Source: Candidula unifasciata
Lineage: Eukaryota > Mollusca > Gastropoda > Stylommatophora > Geomitridae
Length of the DNA stretch: 64,000 nucleotides
NCBI GenBank assembly: GCA_905116865.2
Contig: CAJHNH020008548.1
Coordinates: 63,501 to 127,500 of the forward strand
Direction: 5' to 3'
Positions 1 through 9,674 of the stretch are shown in pieces. The translations under genes and the position numbers were made by a program. Below the pieces are notes generated by a model. That model saw nothing but the letters and a program-made list of their open reading frames with translations. It was not told the origin of the DNA and searched no databases. Position 1 is the stretch's first letter; each line of letters starts with the position of its first letter.

Positions 1-118
1 AAGATTACTGTTAGCAAAAACGAAAAAGAAGATTGTTAGTGAAGACGACAAAGAAGACTGTTAACAAAAACGAAAAAGAAGATTGTCAGTGAAGACGAAA
101 AAGAACACTGTCAGCTAA
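1..118. repeat. Tandem repeat, about 30-bp A-rich units
   Basis: Four imperfect units sharing AAAGAAGAYTGTYAG separated by GAAGACGA or AAAAACGA; alternate units match best, so the working period is about 60 bp. The array runs off the left edge of the window. Confidence 0.7.
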
Positions 119-599
119 TATAAAAACGCCAACAGAGATAAGAATATTACAGTTATCCACAAGAGGTTTTCTGACAATGGATCTCTCATCCCGCTAGCTC
201 TCTCTGCCCGCCCTGGTCTGTTGTCAACACGAGTCTCACACTTCCGGTACTTGCCCTCCCCTACCCCCACACCACCACCATAGGGCACATCTTCGCGCCA
301 TCGTTTTCCACCGCCATCGTTTTGCAATATGCATCAACTAGAGACAGTGTTCTTTTCTGCCGCCGAATGCGGCTAATCTCTTTCACATCGGCCAGGGCAA
401 TCTTCCCTTTTGGCCCCCATCCTATCTGGCCCATTTTCCTGCTGAACCTACGTGATGGAGATTTACAGACGGGATCTCTGGAGGCAGGATGTGTGGGCGG
501 GATCTGTGCGAGGGAGATGCATCTTGGCGTAGGGAGATGAGTTACAGACGGGACCTCTGAGGGGGGTGGGGGAGGGAAGAGGCTTACAGGCGAGAATGT
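119..599. other. No recognisable gene
   Basis: Short open frames exist on both strands, but none resembles a known family and none has a convincing splice site pair. Three spaced copies of a GGGAYCTSTG-type motif near 470-560 suggest a small degenerate repeat. Confidence 0.4.
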
Positions 600-747
600 T
601 TTATTGTTCTCTCTATCTATTATCCTCTATCCTTGGTTCTCTCTATTCCATTGTCTTCTCTATCCCCTGTCCTCTCTATCCACCATCCTTTCTATCCACT
701 GTCCTCTCTATCCAAGATCCTCTCTTCACTGTCCCCTGTATCCCCTG

Positions 748-807
<60 letters not shown>

Positions 808-808
808 A
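600..808. repeat. Pyrimidine-rich imperfect repeat and (CT)n
   Basis: CTCTCTATCC recurs about every 20 bp from 600 to 745, then an almost pure (CT)n tract fills 749-808. Polypyrimidine on the + strand throughout. Confidence 0.8.
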
Positions 809-869
809 AGTTTTCTGGAGGGTTGTTGTGGGATCAAGGTTTTGCAAGGGACATGCTACTGACTGAGTA

Positions 870-1061
870 ATAAAATCACTAATGTAGAGCTTTGGGAGAG
901 AACTAAACATGTTTCAGTGTACCAAGAGGTAAAGAAAGGACGCTGGCGTTGGATAGGACACACGTTGAGAAAATTTGATAACAGTACAACTAGAATGTTT
1001 TGCACCGAAACCCACAGAGGCGTAGAAATAAAGGAAGGACGCCCCCCCCCCCCCACCCTCC

Positions 1062-1092
<31 letters not shown>

Positions 1093-1116
1093 AAAACACA
1101 CACAGAGAGAGCGAGC

Positions 1117-1168
<52 letters not shown>

Positions 1169-1195
1169 AAGAGAGAGAGAGAAAAAGAGAGAGAG

Positions 1196-1269
<74 letters not shown>

Positions 1270-1410
1270 GAGATAGAGAGTGTAGTTAAAAAGCCTGGAA
1301 GGACTTTAAGAGAGTTTCATGGAATAGCTAAGGATAGAATAACTTGGCGTGTGTTGGTTGAGGGCCTGTGTTCCACTGGGGGCTACAAAGGCTGTAGAAG
1401 ACTGTATTAA
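870..1410 (+). pseudogene. LINE reverse transcriptase C-terminus (RTE-like), broken by a microsatellite
   Basis: The + strand reads a tail typical of non-LTR (RTE/BovB-like) reverse transcriptases: an ELWERT segment, WRWIGHTLRK (the WIGHxLR thumb motif) and EGRP at about 1040, the usual GRP(R) position. There the frame runs into (C)n(A)n(GA)n. Past the tract, in another frame, GRTLREF, AKDRITWR and GLCSTGGYKG continue the same domain, matching the usual AxDRxxWRxLV-LC ending. Palm motifs are absent, so this is a 5'-truncated dead copy. Family assignment is by recognition of the C-terminal pattern only. Oddity: simple sequence replaced about ten codons at the GRPR motif. Confidence 0.7.
1042..1266. 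repeat. Compound (C)n(A)n(CA)n(GA)n tract
   Basis: Runs of C (to 1082), A (1083-1096), a short CA stretch and then about 170 bp of GA. It lies inside the LINE fragment at 870-1410. Confidence 0.95.
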
Positions 1411-1544
1411 CGTTTTAGTCTCTCTGTGGTTTAAATCAATGTTTGACTGCACCATGTCACTTCCGCTTTGGCCCGTCTGCCCATGAGAACTGAATTTTTC
1501 TAAACTAGCCACTGTAGGAATGGGACTCTGGTCAACGTCGAGGT

Positions 1545-1955
1545 TTGAAGGTTTTGAGGTTTTGAACAACGGATTAACATCATGGCACATGGGTAGTAAC
1601 CTATAAGTAGTCGTTCCTCTTCTAACTCAAGTCTGAGTCAGAAGAAGCTCAGCACAGTGCACAGGCTCTGTAGCACCGGCAAGGGTCCTGAAATAGTTTG
1701 GGTAGAATTTTAACTCTAAATTGTTGCCCGGGCAGCACCGTTAGGCTACTCTTTTCAATTTCCAACTGCCAAGGTATTTTTGTACGTGCGCAACAATGCA
1801 CACGGGCGTCTGATCTCACTACCCAGAGACCAAGATTAATTACTAGAAGTCCAAGTCGGCGAGAAAAAAAATCCCAGCCCTTACCGGAGATTGAACCTTG
1901 AACCTGTAGCACATGAGGCGGACACCATGCTTAGACTACAGAGCTCCCCAAAGTC
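1545..1955 (-). mobile_element. SINE C copy, full length
   Basis: About 400 bp shared with copies near 7430 (partial), 27150, 32660 and 39605. On the - strand it begins with a tRNA-like head: a box-B-like GGTTCAATCTCC lies near 1890. It then has a TCCAACTGCCA-containing body (seen on + strand) and ends at TGATGTTAATCCGTTGTT near 1570. No coding capacity. A tRNA-derived SINE is inferred from the promoter-like boxes and dispersed copies. Confidence 0.75.
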
Positions 1956-2156
1956 CCATTACATATGTCATGGAATGGATCGGCCCTCGTCTTCTCCTGT
2001 ACAATATTTATAGATAGGGAGGAGGTATTCAAAAAGGGGGCACAGGCACCCATGAACCATGCATCTAAAGGAGCACTCAAAGCAGATGCAGCAAGCACTA
2101 CTTTCTGCAGTCCTGTGGATCAGGTTACTCTTGATGACTTTTACATTAGTACTGTA

Positions 2157-2960
2157 CACCTCATCATCATGTAGCAGGTCCTTTGCAGAACGTCGCTCTC
2201 ATCACAGTCTGCCTGAAAGAAACTCGGTCTCTCGCCAGTTCTCCCGCCTCATGCACTTTCACACTCAATTAGTCACTTATATCCTGTGCCCATTTTCGTA
2301 TCTGACGGCCCCTGCCCCTCCTTCATGGTACCATGCCTTCTGCTTTAATTTTTTTTTTCCAATCCGTCGTAGCGTTTGATATTACCAAAATATTTCAGCT
2401 TTGGAGAAAGGAATGCTGTTTATTAGCCAATCTTCCTTAATGTTCAGATCTTTTAAGATGTCAATATTTCTCATCTTCTTTGTTTAAGATATTCTGAGAA
2501 TCTTTCTATAGCAGTTCAGCTCAAAAGCCCCTATTCTTTTTTTTAAGGACTGAGAGATCGTCCACGTTTCCCGTGTGGGTTCCGGGGCCCCATTGTGGGG
2601 AAAACAAGGATAGACCCACTGCCTACCCAAAAGCATGTCGTTAGAGTCGACTAATGTGGAGCTTCCTTTGAAGTCGGAGTGCATCTGCCTGAGAGGCAAG
2701 GAACCACCAGTCTGCATTCAATCGAATCAGATCTGTAAAACTGATGCACACGCAACACTCAGGTTCTGGAGCAGGACTGCAGTCCAGTACTGGACGAACA
2801 ACCACAACTTTTCACCAGTCTAAAGCTGGTGAACGCAAAGAAGAAGAAGAAGAAGAAGAAGAAGACATCCGTATGTACATCTAGAAAGGCGAAAACGAAG
2901 AAAACAGAACAAACAGGGGATATTAAGTTTGCATATACACAGAGAGGGACCCACGTTACC
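2157..2960 (-). pseudogene. LINE E 3' part (RT C-terminus), split by SINE A
   Basis: On the - strand, ETWTISQSLKKRIGAFELNC followed by YRKILRIS is the RT thumb pattern (YGCETWT ... FEMxCxRxILRI). It continues at 2380-2500 and ends at 2157 with CATGATGATGATGA. The same sequence occurs at 26450-27170 and its tail at 61693. The domain is interrupted at 2571-2864 by SINE A, and the LINE resumes at 2865 (ACATCCGTA, encoding the YGC part). Compared with the copy at 26.5 kb, an internal stretch of roughly 200 bp is missing between 2340 and 2380. Upstream of 2960 it fades out. Confidence 0.7.
2571..2864 (+). mobile_element. SINE A copy 1, inserted in LINE E
   Basis: Starts CCGTGTGGGTTCCGGGG and ends GGTGAACGCAAAGAAGAAG with a (GAA)n tail. 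It is full length relative to the TSD-bounded copy at 23034. Both flanks belong to one LINE RT reading, so the insertion is nested. No obvious target-site duplication: the flanks CGTTTC and ACATCC join cleanly. Confidence 0.8.
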
Positions 2961-3280
2961 AGATAGAAACAACAATGCGAACATAATTGGATGCCTGGTT
3001 CCCGCTCAGACCGCATCGATCCGCGCACTTGGCGCGTCATTCGTGCATGCTGCCAGATAATTACTGCAAATTGTGGCCAACTCGGGGAATAATCCTACGC
3101 GCAAACCGGCATCAGAAAAGTTGAGCTTGTTTTTGTTTTTTCGGTCTGTCGTTGACGGAAGAGATTATAGAAGAAATAAACAAACAACAGAAATAAGACA
3201 AGGCAAAGAGAAGAAGAAGACAAGGAGGTAAAATTAAGGAAAAGGCCGTGCAGAATTAGCATAATAGGGGTACAATAAAG
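2961..3280. other. No recognisable gene
   Basis: AT-rich in its second half, with no open frame of interest and no match to the repeat families defined in this window. Confidence 0.4.
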
Positions 3281-3345
3281 AAGCGTTTCACACCAGTCAC
3301 TGTTTTGGTATATGATGCTATAGGCAAATTTTTAATGCTAAATCG
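3281..3345 (+). repeat. Family G repeat copy 1
   Basis: About 65 bp (TTTCACACCAGTCAC, TATGATGCTATAGGC) reappears at 6105-6170 with few changes. In both places a SINE B fragment follows directly. Confidence 0.6.
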
Positions 3346-3374
3346 GCTTCTAATAGGGGTTCTGGTCTATATAA

Positions 3375-3450
3375 TGACGGTCGCCTTTACTTCCCGGGAC
3401 TCTACCTGTAGTTTATATTAGGCTGGGTCGACCGAGAGCCAAGATCAATT
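3375..3450 (-). mobile_element. SINE B internal fragment
   Basis: GCCTTTACTTCCCGGGACT and GGCTGGGTCGACC are the reverse complement of the SINE B middle (compare 33425-33500). The tRNA-like head and the 3' end are missing. Confidence 0.6.
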
Positions 3451-3784
3451 GTGAAGAAGAAAAAAAAAATACTTGTCGGTAACTTAGTAAACATGGTTCT
3501 TAAATCTACCAAAACGAAACAACAAATAGCGCAAACAACAAAGAAGGAAGGGCGAAGGTGAGAATCCTCAAAATTTCAGACAGACCATCTAAAACCTGTC
3601 ATCCTTGACCAACCCTCCTCGTCAGCCATGGAGCGGAACAAACTACGTCTGACGGCCACTGATGGTGATTTGGATATTAACACTTTTATTGTAAAACTTT
3701 TTACCATTTTGATTCTGTTCTTTATGCTGGTTCTCTTGAGTTGTGATTGATTGAATTTTTCCTTCTCTACTATATCTGCATTTC
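3451..3784. other. No recognisable gene
   Basis: AT-rich DNA without supported coding or repeat content. Confidence 0.4.
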
Positions 3785-4307
3785 ACCCCCCCCCCCCCCC
3801 CCCAACCCCCCTATACATTCCTTGGTGTGTTGACTAATTCAGTCAGGTGTCTTCTGGGCAATAACAGCTGACCTGCAATAGATCTTCTAATTCATCTTCT
3901 CCTCCTCCTCCTGCTCCACCACTTCTTTCTCCTCCCCCTTTGTCTTTTTCTTCTTCTTCCCTTCTTCTTCTTCTCTTATCTTCTTCTTCTTCTTGGTCTT
4001 CTTCTAATTCTTCTTCAGGTGTCTTCTTGTTCAATTCTTGCTGATCTGCAATAGATCTTCTCTTCTTTTTCTTCTTTTCTTCTCTTCCTCCTTCTTCTTC
4101 TTCTTCCTTCTTCTTCTTCTTTCTTCTTCTTCTTTCTTCTCTTCTTCTTCTTCTTCTTCTTCTTCTTCTTCTTCTTCTTCTTCTTGTTGTTCTTCTTCTT
4201 CTTCTTCTTCTTCTTCTTCTTCTTCTTCTTCTTCTTCTTCTTCTTCTTCTTCTTCTTCTTCTTCTTCTTCTTCTTCTTCTTCTTCTTCTTCTTCTTCCTC
4301 CTCCTCA
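3785..4307. repeat. Poly-C run and long (TTC)n tract
   Basis: A C-run of about 18 bp at 3786 is followed from about 3895 by imperfect and then, from 4150, nearly pure (CTT)n to 4305. GTGTCTTCT...CTGCAATAGATCTTC occurs twice (3848 and 4020), a local duplication of about 170 bp inside the tract. The open frames here encode only homopolymeric Lys or Ser and are not genes. Confidence 0.95.
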
Positions 4308-4309
4308 TC

Positions 4310-4662
4310 TTTTAACCCTCATTGAAGCATACTCACACCAAGTCGTTCTATCCTTTCTATCTGGAGTTGTCTGCCAAAGCACTACAATAATGATTCTGTC
4401 ATACAATTTAACTTCCTCTATTCTGCACAAGCACCAGTTAATGATTTATTAGTAGTGTATTGATAAGTGCCTTATATGTTCTCTATGTTTCCGCTCTTTA
4501 CAGCAGTACTGATTTGACATTAGAATTACAAATTCTAAGTTTAGTTATTAGCTTTAATTTCTTTTAACCTCCACAAATTTCATAGTGTTTGGAAGCTCCT
4601 CTTTTTGGTTATATTCGTATTTTAATATCTCTATCAGTTTTCATAATCTATTTAGGGCATTA
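4310..4662. other. No recognisable gene
   Basis: AT-rich unique-looking DNA, with no supported feature. Confidence 0.4.
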
Positions 4663-4927
4663 GGAGTCCCCGTGGCGGGGCAGCTTGACGTTCGCTGTGG
4701 ATCGGAAGGTCGTGGGTTCGTTCCCTAGAGGAGCCTGACTTTTTTCAAAAACCTTTTTTGACCCAGCCTTGAGTGGGTACCGGGTGCAGTCCCGGGAAGC
4801 AGAGGCGGCCGGCGTGATGCTGACCATATCATCCATCTTGTACTGATTGGTCTATACAAATATAGGTCTAGCCCTGTGTGGCCTATACGCCTAAAGGCGT
4901 GGAAAAGGGTCCTAGTCTAGTCTAGTC
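4663..4927 (+). mobile_element. SINE B copy, full length
   Basis: Head GTGGCGGGGCAGCTTGACG with the box-B-like GTGGGTTCGTTCCC, body GACCCAGCCTTGAGTGGGTA, then GTACTGATTGGTC and the 3' end GGCGTGGAAAAGGGTCC followed by (TAGTC)n. Shared with about ten other copies in the window. Confidence 0.8.
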
Positions 4928-4992
4928 AATTTAGGGCATTGGAGAGAAAAAAAATGAGTTTTTTAGACCCTTTTTTTTTTTCAAGATAAAGA

Positions 4993-5046
4993 CCCTGCCT
5001 TGTGGTGTCGTCATGTCTATCCACAACCTTTCGTCTCTTCTTGGAC
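4993..5046 (-). mobile_element. LINE F 3'-terminal fragment
   Basis: The - strand reads RLWIDMTT near its end, the same C-terminal residues as the LINE copies at 49735 and 50640. Only about 50 bp remain. Confidence 0.5.
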
Positions 5047-5049
5047 CCT

Positions 5050-5504
5050 TTAACAAATTAATTTAGTTTCCCTTAATTTCAATGGGGACAATTGCGTTGC
5101 AAGTCGAATGATTTGAAATTCAAACGACATCTCGGAAAGGATTACATTCGAATTTAGAGGAGTGAAACGAAGGAAACTGACTATCCGGCAGTGCTTAAAA
5201 CAGCAAACAGAGCTCCAACACGGAATTAGAAAACTCCCAGAACTATCGATCCAACAAAGCCTGATTGTGTCAGTCGTGAGACACAATCAGCTTTTGCAAC
5301 AAACGTGAAACAACAGAATTTCGGGCAGCCAGAAAACAATCGTCAGACACGCAACCAATTTGTTGCATTCTGTGACAAGCCGGACACATGCACTTGATCA
5401 TTCGCGTTCGGGCAGTTTTATTCTTCCGGTGATAAAAACTGAACATCTCCATCGTGGTTGCTGAGACCCTACCGGCTGAACTGTGGTTTAGAGGACGGAG
5501 TAGT
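5050..5504. other. Unassigned; weak Cys-rich frame on - strand
   Basis: A - strand frame holds a CMCPACHRMQQIGC cluster (about 5325-5400), but no family is recognised and no splice sites frame it. It may be a degraded element. Confidence 0.3.
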
Positions 5505-5720
5505 AGCTGCTCGTGGTGCTGTTGCAGCAATACTCTTACCTGCGGATCTGACTGTCGTGAGTTCAAGTCCTGACAGAGCAGGAACATTTTTATTTCTGTT
5601 TTTAAACTGACCTTGGCTCCCATCTCGACCTGATCTTAAATTGGTACACGGTAAAGTCCTGGGAAACTCTAGCGGAAAGTTCTGGTTGCTCGTCCACTTC
5701 TGGACGTTAGTTATGATCCA
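5505..5720 (+). mobile_element. SINE B copy, diverged
   Basis: tRNA-like head ACCTGCGGATCTGACTGTCG with box B GAGTTCAAGTCC, followed by CTGACCTTGGCTCCC and TTGGTACACGGTAAAGTCC. The 3' end is not clear. Confidence 0.6.
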
Positions 5721-5777
5721 GGACTTGAGTTTTGCATGCACACCAAGTTTACAGATCTAGAAGAAGACAGAATGGGA

Positions 5778-6047
5778 GAAGCCGTGGCGCAACGGTTACA
5801 CACTCGCCTGCGCATCCAAAGATCTTGGGTTTAAATCCGAAAGGATACTTTTCTTTTAAATGACTTAACGCTGCCACGTCGACCCAGCCCTAAGTGGGTA
5901 CCAGATAAATTGCCTGGAGACCAGGCCACCCACAGTGTGCCAACTGGACTAGAGACTACATGTTTAGCACCATATGTTCAATGGACATCAAGGCGTGGAA
6001 CAGGGCCCTTTACATGTGATTGGTGAGGATTATCTTCACATCACACA
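5778..6047 (+). mobile_element. SINE B copy with good A and B boxes
   Basis: Box A CGTGGCGCAACGG and box B TGGGTTTAAATCC are spaced as in a tRNA. The body GACCCAGCCCTAAGTGGGTA follows, then GGCGTGGAACAGGGCCC. The final 80 bp plus flank are duplicated at 6200-6285. Confidence 0.8.
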
Positions 6048-6104
6048 TTATATGCATATAGTTAACATTGTAAAAAGCGTAGTTAAACATACAGTAAAGA
6101 GCTT

Positions 6105-6290
6105 TTCACACCAGTCACGATTTTGGCATATGATGCTATAGGCATATTTTTAATAATAAATGGGCTCTTTTGTCTTTTGACCCACGTTGTGCCGACTACA
6201 TGTTTAGCACCGTATGTTCAATGGACATCAGGGCGTGGAAGAGGGCACTTTACATGTGATTGGCGAGGATTATCTTCACATCACACCGGA
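6105..6290 (+). repeat. Family G copy 2 and duplicated SINE B 3' end
   Basis: 6105-6170 repeats 3281-3345. 6195-6285 repeats 5955-6047 at about 95 percent identity and extends past the SINE into its flank (TTACATGTGATTGG, TTATCTTCACATCACAC), so it is a local duplication (offset about 240 bp) rather than a second transposition. Confidence 0.7.
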
Positions 6291-6320
6291 CAGATCCATA
6301 AATGATAACTTGTGACTGAT

Positions 6321-7229
6321 GACACCTGTTCTGTGTTCTTCTTCTTCTTGCGTCGTCTCACTGTTTCCAGGTTGTAACCCAGTGTCGTGGTTTTCTGTAT
6401 TTGTCTTACGCTTCTAGGGTGGCTTGAGTGATGGATTTGTTCCACTTTTGGCAGGTTTTATCTACACCATTTATCTATCTCTTTCTTTGCCTTCCCTTCC
6501 CTTCCTCTAAGATGTTCTACTGTAAAACGTGCTACTATGCAGTCTGGCCTGGCTGCATTCTCACTAGATGGTCTAACCATTTCATTCTTCGTGTATATAA
6601 TCCAGACATGGTCTGATTTCAACTTTCTCTCGAATGCTGGTTTTCGTAACCCTGTCTTGTATAGTGTTGTAAGTGACCTTGTGGAGGCATCGCATTTCAC
6701 ATGTAGTTATTTTTTCTTTCTAGTGCCCCATTCATTGTTCGTGTTTGGCACTGATAATATAAAGTAGGGGATGCTATTAATCATTTGCTATTTTTTGGGA
6801 AGGAAAACATTTGATTGTCTAGGCAGTGGGGCTAACTGGTAGGGGACATCATTTGCCTTTTGTACTCTGGTTTCCATCTCTCTGTCGAGTCTGCCATCCT
6901 CCGAAAATATACTTCCTATATATTTGAATTCTCGTAGTTGTTTGATTGTACAGTTAACATGAACGTTCATGCTATTATGTTTCCTGCCTATCCTCTCTGT
7001 TATTGCGGTGTTTATTCTCATGCCATCATTTGTGCAGGCTTGATGTAAGGAGTCATTAAGGTGATGTAAATTCTGTTCTTGATGATGTATTAGACTCTTA
7101 TCATCTGCCAAAAGAAATTCTTTGATTTCCGCAGTGTCTGTATTTGCCTCCTGTGATTTTCTATCAATGTGAGTAATGAATAGCAGAGGTGAGAGGACAC
7201 ATCCCTGTTCTGTGTTGATTAATCAAGAA
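6321..7229 (-). pseudogene. LINE H reverse transcriptase, 5'-truncated
   Basis: On the - strand the fragment opens after a stop at about 7229 with QGCVLSPLLF (RT motif before the catalytic box). It continues with LLADD, the [FY]xDD active site with the first residue changed to Leu, then FKYIGSIFSEDGRLDREMET and RVQKANDVPYQLAP, typical of the RT thumb. After a stop at 6788 the reading changes frame (ITTCEMRCL, then WLDHLVRM and a GRPRKRW-like stretch). The 3' UTR runs to about 6321 and ends in an (AAG)n-like tail. N-terminal endonuclease and early RT motifs are absent. A second 3' end of the same family lies at 8040-8400. Dead copy. Confidence 0.8.
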
Positions 7230-7429
7230 CGTCTTGTGCCGTGGTAAAATGTTCATCTGCAGCTTCAGGTTGCACTCTCATATCCATCAGCCTGGACAAG
7301 ACTAAGTCTGGCCATCCTATTTCTAAGACATCGATTACCGTACTGAAAGTTATTTATATTTGTATCGTTAGCCCAAGCTGGTGACGTCACGCCAAGCTGA
7401 TGTCATCAGCTCCATGACCTATATTGAAG
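7230..7429. other. No recognisable gene
   Basis: Short spacer between LINE H and SINE C. AAGCTGRTG...GTCACGCC occurs twice near 7375 and 7395. Confidence 0.4.
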
Positions 7430-7680
7430 AAGGCGCACGGAAAAAAATATCCTTTGGCAGTTGGAAATCGAAAAGAGTAACCTAACGCTGGGCAAAATTT
7501 GGAGTAAAAAGTCTACCCAAAGCATTTTAGGATCCTTGCCGTTGCAACGGAATTCGTGAGCTGCGCTGAGATTCTTTGGACTCAGGCTTGAGTTAGAAGT
7601 AGAACGGAGCACTTATGGGTTACTACCCTTGAGCCGTGATGTTGATCCGTTGCTAAAACCAATTCAAACCTAAGACGACT
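7430..7680 (+). mobile_element. SINE C copy, 5'-truncated
   Basis: Contains CAGTTGGAAATCGAAAAGAG, AAATTTGGAG, GACTCAGGCTTGAGTTAGA, GGGTTACTACCCTTG and the 3' end TGATGTTGATCCGTTGCTAA, as in the full copies. The tRNA-like head is missing. It abuts the RNase H fragment at 7681. Confidence 0.75.
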
Positions 7681-8025
7681 TTGTACATTCCATCATTATC
7701 TGATGAAACTGGACTTTCTTGAGTCAGTCAGCACGCACGTATGAGCACTTGAGTACCCAGTCACGCTATTGCCCTTCTAACAACCGCGGTTTCCGTTGTG
7801 AGGATGCTAGCTGTAACAGCAAAGGCGCCATCCATCTCCTTGATGGTTTCACCACTTGATCTTACTGTGAACGCTCGTGTAATCGTGTAATTCGCCTGCC
7901 GCGACTTACTGATCCATCTGTGTAAACTACAGCATCACTTTCATCTGTGTTGTCATCAATCAGCGTTCTGACTAACCCGTTTGCCCTACAAGGAATCTGC
8001 TCTCTGCAGCTTTTATCAAGTGTGA
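7681..8025 (-). pseudogene. LINE RNase H domain, fragment
   Basis: On the - strand DAVVYTDGSVSRG (first catalytic Asp) is followed in a second frame by FTVRSSGETIKEMDGAFAV and TASILTTE (second carboxylate region) and then VLTDSRKSS (third Asp). These are the ordered RNase H motifs of LINE-encoded RNase H. At least one frameshift and an in-frame stop are present, and the final GNExAD motif is absent. The upstream side is cut by the tail of LINE H copy 2, the downstream side by SINE C. Retrotransposon relic, not a host RNase H gene. Confidence 0.75.
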
Positions 8026-8039
8026 TCTTCTTCTTCTTT

Positions 8040-8400
8040 CTATATACCTTTTTCTTCTTCTTGTGTCGTTTCACTGATACCAGGTTATAGCCCAGTGTCG
8101 TGGTTTTCTTTATTTGTCTTGGGTTTCTCTGGTGGCTTAAGTGATGTTTTTGTTCATCATTTCCTGCAGGTTTCTTTTACACCATTTATCCATGTCTTTC
8201 TTGGTCTTCCTCTCGCTTTCCTCTCAGACGTTCTTTTGTTAAAAAAAGTCCGATATGCAGTTGAATCTGGCTGCATGCTCACTGAACCGATTTATTCTGT
8301 GTCTGTCAATATAATCCAGACATAGTCTTCTTCCGACTTTCTCTTTAATGCTGTCGGTATTTCTTGTATGGTGGCAATCAATTACACCGCTGCCGGCTTG
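8040..8400 (-). pseudogene. LINE H copy 2, 3' end
   Basis: The - strand contains SERKRGRPRKTWINGVKETC (GRPRKxW motif near the RT C-terminus), followed by a 3' UTR shared with 6321-6460 (AACCACGACACTGGG, GTGAAACGACRCAAGAAG) and an (AAG)n tail at about 8045. Truncated at its 5' side near 8400, and interrupted by frameshifts. Confidence 0.75.
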
Positions 8401-8683
8401 CTAGGCCCGTGTGATATTGTCTGTAATGTTAATGTTTGGTGCAGCAAGCGTAGGTATTCTTTCAGTTGCAAGATTTCATTCAGTAAAGCGGTAAACCTGT
8501 TGGATGGCATCCCTAACACCACCCATGCAGGAACATTGCTGTGCGAATTTTCTTATGGGTCGATAACTCTGTGCAACACGATAGGTGAAGAGAGAACCAA
8601 CGAACCAGATTTATTCCTAATGGATTTAGCCCTTGGAAATCTGGCTTGTTTTCTGCCGCCGTCTTGACCTGTCTGCTATGCTG
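8401..8683. other. Unassigned; 99-codon + frame
   Basis: A + frame (8368-8667) overlaps LINE H at its start and has no recognisable domain. No support for a gene. Confidence 0.3.
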
Positions 8684-9605
8684 TCTCTATTTTGTTCTGT
8701 CTGACATGCTGTCTCTTTTGTTCTGTCTGACATGCTGTCTCTTTTGTTCTGTCTGACATGCTGTCTCTTTTGTTCTGTCTGACATGCTGTCTCTTTTGTT
8801 CTGTCTGACATGCTGTCTCTTTTAGCCTGTCTGACATGCTGTCTCTTTTGTTCTGTCTGACATGCTGTCTCTTTTGTTCTGTCTGACATGCTGTCTCTTT
8901 TAGCCTGTCTGACATGCTGTCTCTTTTGTTCTGTCTGACATGCTGTCTCTTTTGTTGTGTCTGACATGCTGTCTCTTTTGTTCTGTCTGACATGCTGTCT
9001 CTTTTGTTCTGTCTGACATGCTGTCTCTTTTGTTCTGTCTGACATGCTGTCTCTTTTGTTCTGTCTGACATGCTGTCTCTTTTGTTCTGTCTGACATGCT
9101 GTCTCTTTTAGCCTGTCTGACATGCTGTCTCTTTTGTTTCTGTCTGACATGCTGTCTCTTTTGTTCTGTCTGACATGCTGTCTCTCTTTAGCCTGTCTGA
9201 CATGCTGTCTCTTTTGTTCTGTCTGACATGCTGTCTCTTTGTTGTGTCTGACATGCTGTCCTCTTTTGTTCTGTCTGACATGCTGTCTCTTTTGTTCTGT
9301 CTGACATGCTGTCTCTTTTGTTCTGTCTGACATGCTGTCTCTTTTGTTCTGTCTGACATGCTGTCTCTTTTGTTCTGTCTGACATGCTGTCTCTTTTAGC
9401 CTGTCTGACATGCTGTCTCTTTTGTTCTGTCTGACATGCTGTCTCTTTTGTTCTGTCTGACATGCTGTCTCTTTTAGCCTGTCTGACATGCTGTCTCTTT
9501 TGTTCTGTCTGACATGCTGTCTCTTTTGTTCTGTCTGACATGCTGTCTCTTTTGTTCTGTCTTACATACTGTCCCTTTTGGCCTGTCTTACATTCTGTCC
9601 ATTTT
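8684..9605. repeat. Minisatellite, 26-bp unit, about 35 copies
   Basis: Unit CTGTCTGACATGCTGTCTCT plus TTTGTT or a TTTAGC variant. The TAGC variant recurs at irregular intervals of several units. Long - strand frames exist because three units make 78 bp without stops; they are not genes. The right edge decays into CTTACATACTGTCC variants. Confidence 0.95.
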
Positions 9606-9674
9606 AGCCTTACTCCTTTCATACATTATTTCATATATGCAACATGTAAAGATTGCTGGGATATACTCTATCTA

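Noticed and set aside
8684..9605. CRISPR-like regular repeats (also at 16, 38, 40, 44 and 57 kb)
   Set aside because: Units follow one another without unique spacers, and the context is eukaryotic.
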